From Orientallactaga sibirica (taxonomy: Eukaryota > Chordata > Mammalia > Rodentia > Dipodidae), in NCBI GenBank assembly GCA_036365145.1, contig JAEOAD010001365.1, forward strand, positions 1,634,501 through 1,698,500: 64,000 nucleotides of DNA. The letters are read 5' to 3'. Each line of letters begins with the position of its first letter. Positions within the stretch are counted from its first letter, which is position 1. The notes beneath the pieces are model-generated. The model was not told where the DNA came from. It saw only the letters and a list, made by a program, of their open reading frames with translations, and did no database searches. A program made the position numbers and the translations under genes. Positions 35,045 through 47,305 of the stretch are shown one piece after another.

Positions 35045-35092
35045 CTACCAAAATTTCAGCCACCGCAGCAAGCCAGGCTGTGCCCGAGAAGC
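35045..35092 (-). CDS. DMKN: DMKN exon 18, last coding exon
   Basis: Residues 537-551, ASRAQPGLLRWLKFW, then TAG at 35047-35045 directly against the donor (TAG|GTGAGT). A weaker donor three codon-bases earlier (TTTTG|GTAGGT) would change the end to LKF. The stop sits exactly at the last exon junction, so nonsense-mediated decay is not expected. Confidence 0.93.
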   Translation of the reverse strand, partial: ASRAQPGLLRWLKFW

Positions 35093-36636
35093 CTGTGGGA
35101 CAAGGAGGATGGCTGAGCTGATGTCACACTGTCCCCTCCACCCTCTCCAGCCTCAGGCCTCTTCTGTTTTCAGTCGGGTTTTCTGGGCCCCCATACTCAC
35201 CGAAGATGAAGGCGTCACTCCTCCCTGCAAAGAGATCAGAGAAGGTGACGTGGGGTCATGGTGGCCCTCTCTGTGTCCTGCCTCGGCCTTGGGTTCCCCA
35301 AGGGTTCTGTCGCAGGGTCAGGTGCAAGCTAGCATTATCCCCAAAGTCCTTCAGTCTGACTTGGGCATCACACAGCAGATACATTATTCTAATGCATTTC
35401 ACCCAAGATGACACTGACCATGGTCCCCGAGCACCCAGACACCATAGGGAGTGGAAGGAAGAGGGGATCCCTTCTACCTGTTGGGGGTACAAGTCAGCCA
35501 CAGGTCGTGGCCAGGTAATACCCACAGATGGTGGTAACTTTATCTGCACCTCCTTTTCCTCAGCAATAGCTTCTTTGTTTTTCTCAGCTCTTGTCTATAA
35601 ACATTCTGGAAAGCATTCTACCACCTAGATCCCCAGCCCTTTGTTTACTTTTTATTTTTTTAACATTTATTCATTTCAGAGAAATAGAGAGAATGAGAGA
35701 GAGAAAGAGGTAGAGAGAGAGAAAGAGAATGGGTGCACCAGGGCCTCCAGCCACTGCAAACAAACTCCAGAGGCATGTGCTACCTTGTATATGTGGCTTA
35801 CGTGGGTCCTGGGGATTCAAACCAGGGTCCTTTGGCTTTGTAGGCAAGTGCCTTAACCATTAAGCCATCTCTCCAGCCCTGTTTACTTTTTATTTTGAGA
35901 CAGGGTCTCATTAAGCTACGCGGCCTAGGCTTGAGTTCACTCTGTGGCCCAGGCAGGACTTGAATTTGTGAACTTTCTGCTTCAGTCTCCCAGGTAGCTA
36001 AGATTACTGGGAAACCAGGCCTGGCTTTCTTAATAGAATCTTACTGGAAGGTTCTCTCTCCAGGGGCTCTGTTGTTCTGAGTGATGGAAGGAAACTCTGG
36101 CCTGGGTTTTGTCAGCCTGAGTAGGGTCTAGTGCATTCTTTCCCTGATATTATAAGATTACTTCCCTTGTGTGGTGCTGGAAACGGAGCCCAGAGCTTTG
36201 CACATGCTAGACAAGTGTTCTACCACTGAGCTGCACTCCCAGCCCCCTTCAAGCATTTTTATTTTATATTTCCTTTGCTGTGTAAAACATTTCGTTTCCC
36301 ACCAACCAAGAGTTCCAGGATTAGCTTCCTCTGCCCTGCCTACTCTCCCAAAGGCGCCTGGTGGATGTGATGTGTTCTGATCAACCCATCTCCAAGCGTC
36401 TTGTTTCCTTTCCTCTCTCACCAAGGCTGTTCTCAGCGGCTTCCGAGAGGTCGCTGTGCAGGGTGCGGAACCTTTCTGCCTCTACTTCCAAGCTTGCCTC
36501 GAGTAGCAAAGCTCGACTCTCCAGATCCCATGTAAGCCAGACGCACAAGGTAACACAAGTGCACAAGGTCACACATGCACACAAGATGGTGCACACGTCT
36601 GGAGTTCTATTGCACTGGCTAGAGGCCCTCGCATGC

Positions 36637-36698
<62 letters not shown>

Positions 36699-38516
36699 AG
36701 TGTGGAGGCCTGGCTTTCCCAGTGATGGAAGGAGACCCTGCTATAAATCTCTCTTGCTCTCCCCAGCCCATGCTGAGCCTTCCAGGACTCACCTTTGCGG
36801 GGGTCTTGGCGTAGTACTGCCAGTTGTGAGCTGTAGGGTACACCTGCTGGTTGTAATTATTCTGTAGGAACAAGGCATGGGGGTGGGGATGGAGGTGCTC
36901 TGCTGGGAATAACCCCCCACCTCCCTGCCCAGACCACACATGTCTTAAAGCCTCTGCCTTGTCACCTCCTTGTGACATGGGTTTTCTTTCACAGATGCCT
37001 ACAGCCAGCCAGAACCCACCCTGTCACCTGTTTGATTTTCTACCCCACAGGACCAGTCTCCCCCTTCTCCGCCTCTCTCCACTCCTCAAGGGTGACCTGA
37101 GAGGAGGACAGGGGACCAAGAGAAGGGCTAGAGTGGAAGTCAGGTGGTCAGTGGGTGATATCTTGCCTTGGAAGTGACAGCTACCACCTCTTGTTTTTCT
37201 GCACCAGGCTGGGAAAACTATCAGACAGGAGGGGAAAGAGAATGTCAGATTGGTCAGCCTAGACAACAGGGCTGGGGGGGGGGACTCCCGAGGGGTCTGA
37301 GGACAGAGGGGACCCACCTGATCAGCTCCGCCTGCCCTCTTTTGCAGCGATGGCACATCTACACCCTGAGAAGGAGACAGAAGACAAGAGCCAGGGTCAG
37401 CATCTCCCTGGTCCCTCAGGTCATGCCAGCCTTCCAGAGCATCACGCTGCCTCAGCTCTGCCTCCCTCAGGAGCCCAACTGTCACCCAAGCCTCCTCTGT
37501 GATGGTCCATGAGAAGGGCAGTGGGACTAGAGGTGCTGGCGGCCCAGATGGACGCAGGGCGCAGACCTCCACACTCGGGGCTGGGAAATGATAATGAGGA
37601 GCCTGACGGGGCAGCACCAACACCTCTACCCACGTACCAGAGTGCTGGCGGCACTGCCCTGGGATGGTGCTAGAAGGATAAAGGAGTTGAGCCCACACAG
37701 GTCCCTCAGCTGCCCATGGCCTAGACCAGACCCTGCTGCTTCTTGGAAGGCTCTTAACCCTACAATATCAATGCTATTCTCTTTAAACAAAAAATCATTA
37801 CTTTGCAAGAAAAGAGAGAAAGAGGAGAGAACGGGCACACCAGGGCCTCTTGCCACTGCAAACAAACTCGACACATGCACCACTTTGTGCATCTAGGTTT
37901 ATGGGAATACTGGGGAATTAAACCCAGGCCATCGGGCTTTGCAAGCAAGCACCTTTAACCACTGAGCCATCTCTCTAGCCCCCCAGTGCTATTCTTGATG
38001 AGGTTCTTGGAGCTAAGCAATTGGGTTAGCTTCCAGCAAAAATGAGGTGGGCAAGGGAACAAACAGATAAAGTTGTTGGAACACTCTGCAGGTGCACGGT
38101 CAGTTCTCACCATATCTGACGCTGAGTCTTTTTTTTAATCTCTCTCCCTGGGATTCTAGGGATTCAACCTGAGGCCCTGCTCATGACAGGCCGACACTGT
38201 GCTGCTAAGCCACATCTTCAGCCCCTCACCGGTGGATTCCAGCTGGTACTCTACTGTGCAGACACTTGGCCATCCTCTGACACTGAGGTCACAAACTGGC
38301 CATTCACAGGTATCTGGACTTTAGATTTGGTCAGGTTTTTTTAATTAAATTAGTTGAAAGGAATTAAAAATTAGATTTCTAGGGCTGGAGACATAGCTTA
38401 GTGGTTAAGGTGCTTGCCTGCAAAGCCAAAGGACCCAGGTTTGATTCCTCAGGATCCACATAAAGCCGGATGCACAAGGTGGAACATGCATCTGGAGTTC
38501 ATTTGCAGTGGCTGAA

Positions 38517-38558
<42 letters not shown>

Positions 38559-39450
38559 TTTCAAATAAATAAATAAATAAAATATTTTTTTAATATTAGC
38601 TTTCTAGCTTTTCTTGAAAACTGGTGTTGTACTGGCACTGGTCCAATATGGTGACACTCAGCCATAGGCCTTGCTCCGCCTCCCTTGCATGACCCCACCT
38701 GTCCAACCACACACGCCTGGCCTGTCTACATAGACCTTGCCTCAGTGGCCAAAGGTTTGGTTTCCCAAGGCCACCATCCACGCAGCATCGAGCTGTGACT
38801 TTCTACAGGGACAAGCCTCCCTGTTCCCTTCCCTGAGACAAGGCCAGCAGGATCAGCACTTGAGCGCAGACGGTGGCTGACTTCACGGTTCTCTTCCAGT
38901 GGAGTCTCCAAGCCTCCTGCCCTGTGTTTTTATACTAGGGAGTCCCTTCTAGCCCACTCCTTCCATGACTCACACCTTCGCGTCACCCCACCCCGTCCCA
39001 CTGAGGTTGCATGACACAAACAAGGCTGGTATCTTCTCTCGGCAAGAACACCGGTGAGCTACCTCGTCCCCAAGTGAGACATCTCGTCTTACCCACTTAC
39101 CTCAATTTCTTTCCAGTTGAAGAAAGGAGTCCTGCGCTTAAAATCCTGGAGGGAGAAGGAGAGATGAGTGGCATGCTGGGCAGGGTTCCCAGGGGTGAGT
39201 GGGGCTGAGCTTGCAAGGCGGGGTGTGGCTTGAGGGTTGATGAAGATAAACACATGGGAAATTGAAGGTGCTTGAGTTTCAGATAATGCTGGTGATAAGA
39301 TTTAGAGTATATGGCCTATCTCAAAGATGAAAAACGGGGTCAGGTGTGGTGCCACCCACCTGGCATCCTAGCACTCAGGAGGCTAAGGAAGGGAGTGAGT
39401 TCAAAGCCCGCCTTAGTTATATAGCAAATTCAAAGTGAGACTCTGTCTAA

Positions 39451-39482
<32 letters not shown>

Positions 39483-42135
39483 CACCCCCAAAAAAAGGCT
39501 CAGTGAATGGAGCATGTGCCTAGAATACAAAAAAGTAAGAAGAAAGAAAGAAAAAGAGAGAAAGAAAGAAAAGAACAGCCGGGCTTGGTGGCGCACGCCT
39601 TTAATCCCAGCACTCGGGAGGCAGAGGTAGGAGGATCGCCGAGAGTTCGAGGCCACCCTGAGACATTCCAGGTCAGCCTGGACCAGAGTGAGACCCTACC
39701 TTGCAAAACCAAAAAAAAAAGAAAGAAAAAGAAAAAGAAAAGAACAATTTTTTGTGTGTAGCAAGTGATTTGGAGTTGAGGAGAAACAAGGGGACCAGGG
39801 TCCCCAGGTCTTTGAAAAGTGGTAATTCTCCTACCTCCCAGAGTCGGCGGAAGTAGAGCAGGGCTCGGGTGCTTGGGGGCGGGGCTCGACCCTGTGGATG
39901 AAAGGTGGGGAGCATGTTAGCAGGGAACAGGCCTCTGCTCACCTAAGCCTGAGCCCTGCCATCTTAAAGCCTTCAGAGTTGACTGTGACTAAGGGGGATT
40001 CTGGGAGTCGTTAGGGACACAGATCTGATCCGTGAGGCAGTCTGCCTGCCCCAGCACTGCACTCTCCCAGTTCCTCGCTTTGACACATCAATGTGGCCAA
40101 ACCCTCAGGGCCAACACCCGCCCCAGCGCTTCCGATTTTCACATCAGCACCAGTGCATCTGGCAACCCGCCTCCCCACCCCCCCCCGTAGAGACGGAAGA
40201 AAGGGACTGAGACCGGCAGCGTGGGGTAGCTAAGGTTTATTTCCAGGGCAAGGCATGAGGCTTAGGGAGAGGGAGTGTGTTTTAACAAAGGAAGAGGGGT
40301 GCCCATCCAGCTGCAGGTCCTTGTCTGGAAGTCACGGTTTGCTCCCCTTGTCCTGATCAAAGAAATGGGTTCTAAGATGACGCTTGAGGAGTGGGGACTC
40401 CTGCGGAGCAGTCGGTCAAGGTCGGGGAGTGGGAACCCCTGCCCTAGAAATCTGCAGGGATCTCTTAAGTCCACCATTGTCATCCAGACAACTCCAAATG
40501 TCCCAGCTTGGGCTTGGCAAACCTGCAGCAGGAGTCCCTCGCCCTGGGCTCACCAATGGGCTGCCCTCAGCTCTCTTACCCCACTGAGAAAGACCTGGCC
40601 AGCTCTGCCTGCACCTCTTTCTCCTGAACTGCCCCTCTGAGAGTCCACTCACTATGAATCCTGTCTAAGTACCCTTCCTCAGCTGGTCAAAACACTTGGC
40701 CATCTGTCCTGACTCTCTGGAAAGTGCCCATCTGTCTCCCCTGCCCCCCATCAGACCCTCAACTCCACCAAGATCCGCAGCAAGGATGCCTGTCCCTGCC
40801 AGAAGTTGTTCCCTATAAAACAGAGAAATCTAAACAGGGTGTGGAAGGGTGCGCCTGTAATCCCAGCACTCAGGAGGCTGAGGCCGAAGGTCTGAGAGTT
40901 TGAAGCTGGCCTGGGCTACAAAGGGAGTTCAAGGCCAGCCTGAGCTACATAGGGAGAGCCCATCTCAATAAAATTGAGAAGTTATTTGGTTCATTCAAAT
41001 AAGAAATTCATCACAACTGGGGGTTTACTTCTTCCCCCCCCCACCTCTCTCTTTCTCTCTCGCCATACCTCATGACCAGGAGGGCAGTCTTTGTTGTTCC
41101 TAAGGTCTGGGTGATTCTGCCTATCAACTGTCTTGAGTTAGAGATCAAAACCTCAACTGGGGGCTGGAGAGATGGCTTATCAGTTAAGGCACCTGCCTGC
41201 AAAGCCAAAGGACCTCTGTTCGATTCCACAGGACTCACGTCAGCCAAATGCACAAGGGGGCACATGCATTTGGCATTTGCTTGCAGTGGCTGGAGGCCCT
41301 GGCACGCCCATTCTCTCTCTCCCTGTGCCTTTCTCTCTCTTAAATAAATAAATAAAAATAATAAAATATTTTTTAAAATAGAGCTGGAGATGTGGTTCAA
41401 CTTAGAGCACTTGCCCAGAATCCAACTGTGAAGGGCTGGGGGCATGGCTCAGTGGTGGAGCACTTGCCTGGAATCCACCAATGAGGGGCTGGGGGTGTGG
41501 CTCAACAGTAGAGCTCCTTCTTGGCATTTGCATGACCCCATCTCAGTTTCTGCCTGAGAAATTTATGTGGGTGTTCTTTGCCATCCAGCTGTTATGGTAT
41601 CAAACCAGCCTGGCATGTGGGGAGGGGAATCCTATGGGAGGGAGGAGTGGGACAGAGAGGAAAAAGAGAGTGTGGGTTCTGGGCCCCAACTGTGTTCTAA
41701 TATGGGCATATATAGAGCCCAAAGCAGTGCTGGTCACACACGAGGCACTTGGCAGCCGCCCCTGTTCTTGTTCCTGTCTGTCTGGGAGGCCCGTCTTTGC
41801 GTGGTCTTCTAGCCTCGCCTGAGCCCTGTTCACTCTCTAGACACAGCTACTTAATCTGCTCCTCCCCTCCTTGCGCGGCGCTGGACATGGAACCCAGACC
41901 CTCAGGCAGGATGGGCCAGGGCCTACCGTTAAGGTGTGCTCATCTTTATAGATATTTTTGTTTATTTGTTTGTTTGTTTTTGTTTTTGTTTTTGAGGTAG
42001 GGCTTCACTCTAGCTCAGGCTGACCTGGAATTCACTCTGTACTTTCAGGGTGGCCTCGAACTCAGTGATCCTCCTACCTCTGCCTCCCGAGTGCTGGGAT
42101 TAAAGGCCTGCGCCACCACAACCGGCTCTCTTTCC

Positions 42136-42175
<40 letters not shown>

Positions 42176-44493
42176 TTTTTTTAATTGTGAGACAGGTTGT
42201 TCCTAAATTGCCCAGGCTGCCTGTGACCTCACTCTAGCTCAGGCTGGCCTTGAACTTGCCAATTTATTGCCTTAGCCTCCCAAGTAGTTAGGATGAGAAG
42301 CCTGCATGCCCCCCCCCCATGCCTAGATCTTACTCTTTCCTGAACCTTCCAGGTCTAACAGGGACACCGAGGTTCAGGACCTGCTTAAAAGGCCCATCCC
42401 CTCTGCTCATTCCCAGCTTCGGCAGTCCCCAAATTCTCCCTCTCTTTTCAGGTCTCTGCTGGCTATGTTTGTTGTCGGACTTTGGTTTGAATGTTACCCT
42501 AAAACTCTCCTGAGTGGCCGTCATTACTGTGCCCCAGGTGTGCCACAGAGTCCTAGCTCCCCCCATCTGCTCCCCTCCCTCTACACCCAGTACAGCCTGG
42601 CCTTCCAGCCCTTACCTTGTTAATGGCATCCCAGTTAATAAAACCCAGCTTGGATTTTAAATTCTGTAGAGGGAACAAAAATAAATATCTAAATCAGATG
42701 GTGATGAAATGGATTCAGGCCAGAATAGGGTTATAGCTTTCTGTTGGTACAAAGAGAGGGCCTGGGGTGGTTTTCCCAAGAGCAAGTGGAGCAGCCTGGT
42801 AGCACTCACCTCCCAGAAAGTGTCAAAGTTGAAGGGCAGGGAAGATGTCTCTGAGTTCTATGGAACCGGTGAAAAAGGGAGAGAGGTTAAGTTTGCTGTG
42901 AGCTAAGAGGCGGGAGGCGCGAGTGTCAGGAGAGGAGACGGCCACAGTGGAGTAAGGCCTCCACTCACCATAGTGTTGAGTCCATTGATAGCTTCGTTTC
43001 TTCCACTGTCCCCACTAGACCCTGGCCCCTGGGTGGGGAAAGGGAGGCTCATGTTCGAGGTTTGTGTACCCTGCCAAGCATCTCTCAACCAGTCCCTGGA
43101 CTACTTGTGTCCGCCACTGCCCCAGCTTCTGTCCTGCACTCTAAACCTTGTCACTTCTTTTTCCTGCACCTGCTCAAAAAGCCACCTCTCTATCTGCAAA
43201 GAGCCATCTCTCTAGAATGGCTGAGACAGATTTCTTGAGGCAGGCCTTCACTATGCACCCAGACCAGCCTTGAGCTTGCATGATCCTCCTGCCTCAGCCA
43301 GCAGAGTGCTGGGGTGACAGTCATGTGCCACCCAGCCCAGCCGTCACATTCACGTTCTTGCTGCCAACCTCTCCTTTCGCTCTCCGACATCACTGCTGGT
43401 GACAGCAGCTGATGTGCCTGAACACTGTGTGGAAGAAAGATCTTCATTTTCTCAGAGGTGGCCTCGTGTCTGTCCGTGCCTGGGCCCTTCACCGCCTTGG
43501 TCTAGTAATGCTGTAAAAACTCTAGTAACCGAGGGAAGGGAGCAGGTCAGATTGTACTGGCCTTGTTCACCCAAGGAAGCCCAGGATCAAAGGAATTAAC
43601 TGGCTCATCTGAGCTGCAATACGATGCTGGGTTTGCAACCCTATTCTCATACCCAAAGCTCGGCATCAACATTGACTTAGTAATTACAATTATTTTTGTT
43701 TGGTTGGTCTTTGTTTTTCGAGGTAGGGTCTCAGTCTAGCCCAAGCTGAACTGGCACTCACTCTGTAGTTCCAGGGTGGTCTCGAACTCACAGCAATCCT
43801 CCTACCTCTGCCTCCCAAGTGCCTGGGATTAAAGGCGTGCGCCACCACGTGTGGCTTGCTTTTATTTTTAAATATTTTTATTTATTTAATTGAGAAAGAG
43901 GCAGATAGAGAAGGAGAGAAAGAATGGGTGCACTAGGGCCTCCAGCTACTGCCAATGAACTCCAGATGCATGTGCCACCTGGTGCATCTGGCTCACGTGG
44001 GACCTGGGGAATTGAATATGGGTCCTTTGGCTTTGCAGGCAAATGCCTTAACCGCTAAGCCATCTCTCCAGCCCATACATTTTTTTTTAAAGATATATTC
44101 TTGGGGCTCAGCTGCCAAAGACACTTGCTTACAAAACTTGCCAGCCTTGGTTTGATTCCACAGTACCCACATAAAGCCAGATGCACAAAGTGGCATATGT
44201 GTCTGGAGTTCATTTGCAGTGGCAAGAGGCCCTGATGTGCCCATGTTCTCCTCTCTCCCCACTATGAATAAATTTAAATTTTTTATAAAAGATATATTTC
44301 CTTGACTTTTTTTTTTCTGTGCTAGGTATTGAAACTAGAAGCTGGGTGTGGTGACGCACGCCTTTAATCCCAGCACTTGGGAGGCAGAGGTAGGAGGATC
44401 GCCGAGAGTTCGAGGCCACCCTGAGACAGCATAGTGAGTTCCATGTCAGCCTGGGCTAGAGTGAAACCCTACCTTGAAAAACCAAAAAAAGAA

Positions 44494-44558
<65 letters not shown>

Positions 44559-46957
44559 GGAAGCCTCGCAATACTAGGCAAGTTCTCTACCGCTGAGCCA
44601 CACCCCAGCCCCTCTCTGGTGGGTGCTAGGCAAGCACTCTACCATTCTCAGCCATACTTTTACGTTTTACTCAGAGACAAGGTCTCACTAAGCTGCCCAA
44701 ACTGTCCTTGAACTCACTCCGGAGCCCAGGCAGGCCTGGGACTTTCTGTCTTCCTGACTCAGCCTCCAGATGCCTAGGATCACAGGCCTGTGCTTCCAGG
44801 TTTGGACCCTGGCCTTCCCTTACTTTTATCTGATTTTCTGCTCAGTGAAGGAGGAAGGAAAGGAAAGAGTCCAGGACGGGAATGGAGGTGCCAGATCACC
44901 ATTTTGGTTTTCTGATGGTCACCCAGCATTGATCCAAGAAAATACGGCTTTTCCCCCTTGGCCTTGCACATTGTCCCCCCCTCTGCTACAGCCACCCTAG
45001 CTGTCCCCTGACTCACCTGATTGCCTGATTGTTCACGCCCAAGGAGGTGGCTGCTCTCTCTGCTTTCCTGGAGAGACAGAGAGTTCAGAAGTTGGAGAAG
45101 AGGAGAGGACAGGAGGGCATGGTGCTAAAGAGAGACTTCTGGAGTCAGGGGATGGAGATGGGAGCACAGCAGAGCTCTTTCTCTCCAGGTGACTCCACCT
45201 TCCCAGGCGGGCAGACCGCATTCCAGCCTCCTTGAAGCTCCACTCTCTCCTGTTTATGGATCACATCCTTGTCTTAACTTCATTTGTGCAAGCTGCCTAA
45301 AATCCAGCCAGATGGGCCTTTGTCCCCCCAGAGCATCTGAATCCTCCCCCTTGTTTTGAAGCAGGAGCAAGCCAGGGTGGGGGACTGTACTGATGCAAGC
45401 TAGAGGCCCCCAGCTGGGCTGGTATCTGCATTAGACAGAAAGGGGATGGCACCTGGAAAAGCGGTGGACTGAGGTGGCACAGAATTAGACTGGCCAATCA
45501 CCTAAGCGAGAGAGTGTGCTGTGCACTGTCACTGCCTCCTTCCCAGATCTAGCCCGACATCTGCCCAAGAAGCAGGACAGCTCTCTCTGTGAGTTTTGCT
45601 ACTGGAGATTTGACGTCCATTCCTTCCTCTGGGGCACAGTCCCTACTCAAGAGCTACTGTCCCCACTCGGATGTCCTGTGGGGCTGCTGGAAGTTCCCTG
45701 TTGGGCCCTGAAGCTTGGGAGGAATAAACAATAAATGACACTGGTCCCTGTTGGTAAATCCTGGGCCATCTTCACAACTGTATATATTGATTTAATAAGA
45801 AATTTAATAAGAAACCTCTAGAAATCCTAATGGACCTCTTATTGAGAACTTGTCAAAATAATTATTTTTATTTGAGAGAGAGAGAGAGAGGAAGAGGCAG
45901 AGAGAGAATGGGTGTGTCAGGTTCTCTCAGCTGCTGTGAACGAACTCCAGGCACATGTGCCCCCTTGTGAGCAAGTGCGGCATTGCACCCTTGCATCACT
46001 TTTGTGTCTGGCTATACATGGGACCTGGAGATTCAAAAAAGCGTTCGTAGGCTTCGCAGGCAGGCACCTTAATGGCTAAGCCATCTCTCCAGCCCCTTGT
46101 CAAAATAATTTTAACACTCATTTGGAAGAGCATGAGTGTAGAGATAGATAGAGAATGCAATGGACGCCAGGCAATGGGAGTGCAGGCCTGTGATTCCAGA
46201 ACTTGGGAGGCTGGGGCAGGAGGATCATGAGTTTGAGGACAGCCTGGGCTACATACTGAGATTTTTATCACAAAACACCAAAAAGATAAAGAAATATGCA
46301 AGCACTTGTAATAGTGGAAAAGAATAATGACATTTGTTGGGCATGGTGGAGCACAGCTTTACTCCCAGCACTGGCAGACATAGAAGAATTACTGTGAGTT
46401 CAAGGCCAGCCTGAAGCTTCAAAGTAAGTTCCAGTTCAGCCTGGGCTAGAATGAGACCCTACCTCAAAAAGAAAAAAAATGGGCCAAGCATGGTGGTACA
46501 CGCCTTTAATTCCAGAACTCGGGAGGCAGAGGTAGTAGGATCATCATAGGTTCAAGGCCAGCCTGAGACTACATAGTGAATTCCAGGTCAGCCTGGACTA
46601 GAGTGAAACCTTACCTCCAAAAACCATAAAGAAAGGAAGGAAGGAAGGAAGGAAGGAAGGAAGGAAGGAAGGAAGGAAGGGAAGGAAGGAAGGGAGGAAG
46701 GGAAGGGAAGGGAAGGGAAGAAAGAAGAAAGAAGAAAGAAAGGAAAGGAAAGGAAAGGAAAGGAAAGGAAAGGAAAGGAAAGGAAAGGAAAGGAAAAGAA
46801 AGGAAATGGGGGCTAGAGAGATGGCTCAGCAGTTGAGGTGGTTGCCTGCAAAGCCTAAGGACCTAGGTTCAATTCCCCTGTACCTACATAAAGCCCAAGG
46901 TTGCACATGTGTCTGGAGTTCATTTGCAGTGGCTCAAGGCACTGGCATGCCCTCTCC

Positions 46958-46989
<32 letters not shown>

Positions 46990-47274
46990 TAAATAAAATA
47001 AATTTTTTTATAAAAATGACATTTATTTTTTTTTTTTTCAAATTACAGTCTTGCTGTAGCCCAGGCTGACCTGGAATTGACTATGGGTCACTATGTAGTC
47101 CCAGGCTGGCCTTGAACTCACAGTGATCCTCCTTCCTCTGCCTTCTGAGTGCTGGCACTAAAAGCATGCATCACCATGCCCAGCTGAAACAACATTTATA
47201 ACAATACACTAAGAGCAGAAACTGTGGAGGAAAAGACTGCTGGTTTTGGCTCCCAATATTCTTAAGGCTGAGGT

Positions 47275-47305
<31 letters not shown>

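Noticed and set aside
35050..35050. Use of the upstream donor TTTTG|GTAGGT in DMKN exon 18
   Set aside because: Splicing there to the 3'UTR exon would create TGA after LKF and lose the conserved Trp; the downstream TAG|GTGAGT is a better donor and keeps KFW.
38803..38911. Alternative reading of the internal exon from TTG at 38911 (60 codons)
   Set aside because: No ATG, no hydrophobic signal segment, and not in phase with a convincing donor; the GTG frame with a signal-peptide core fits better.
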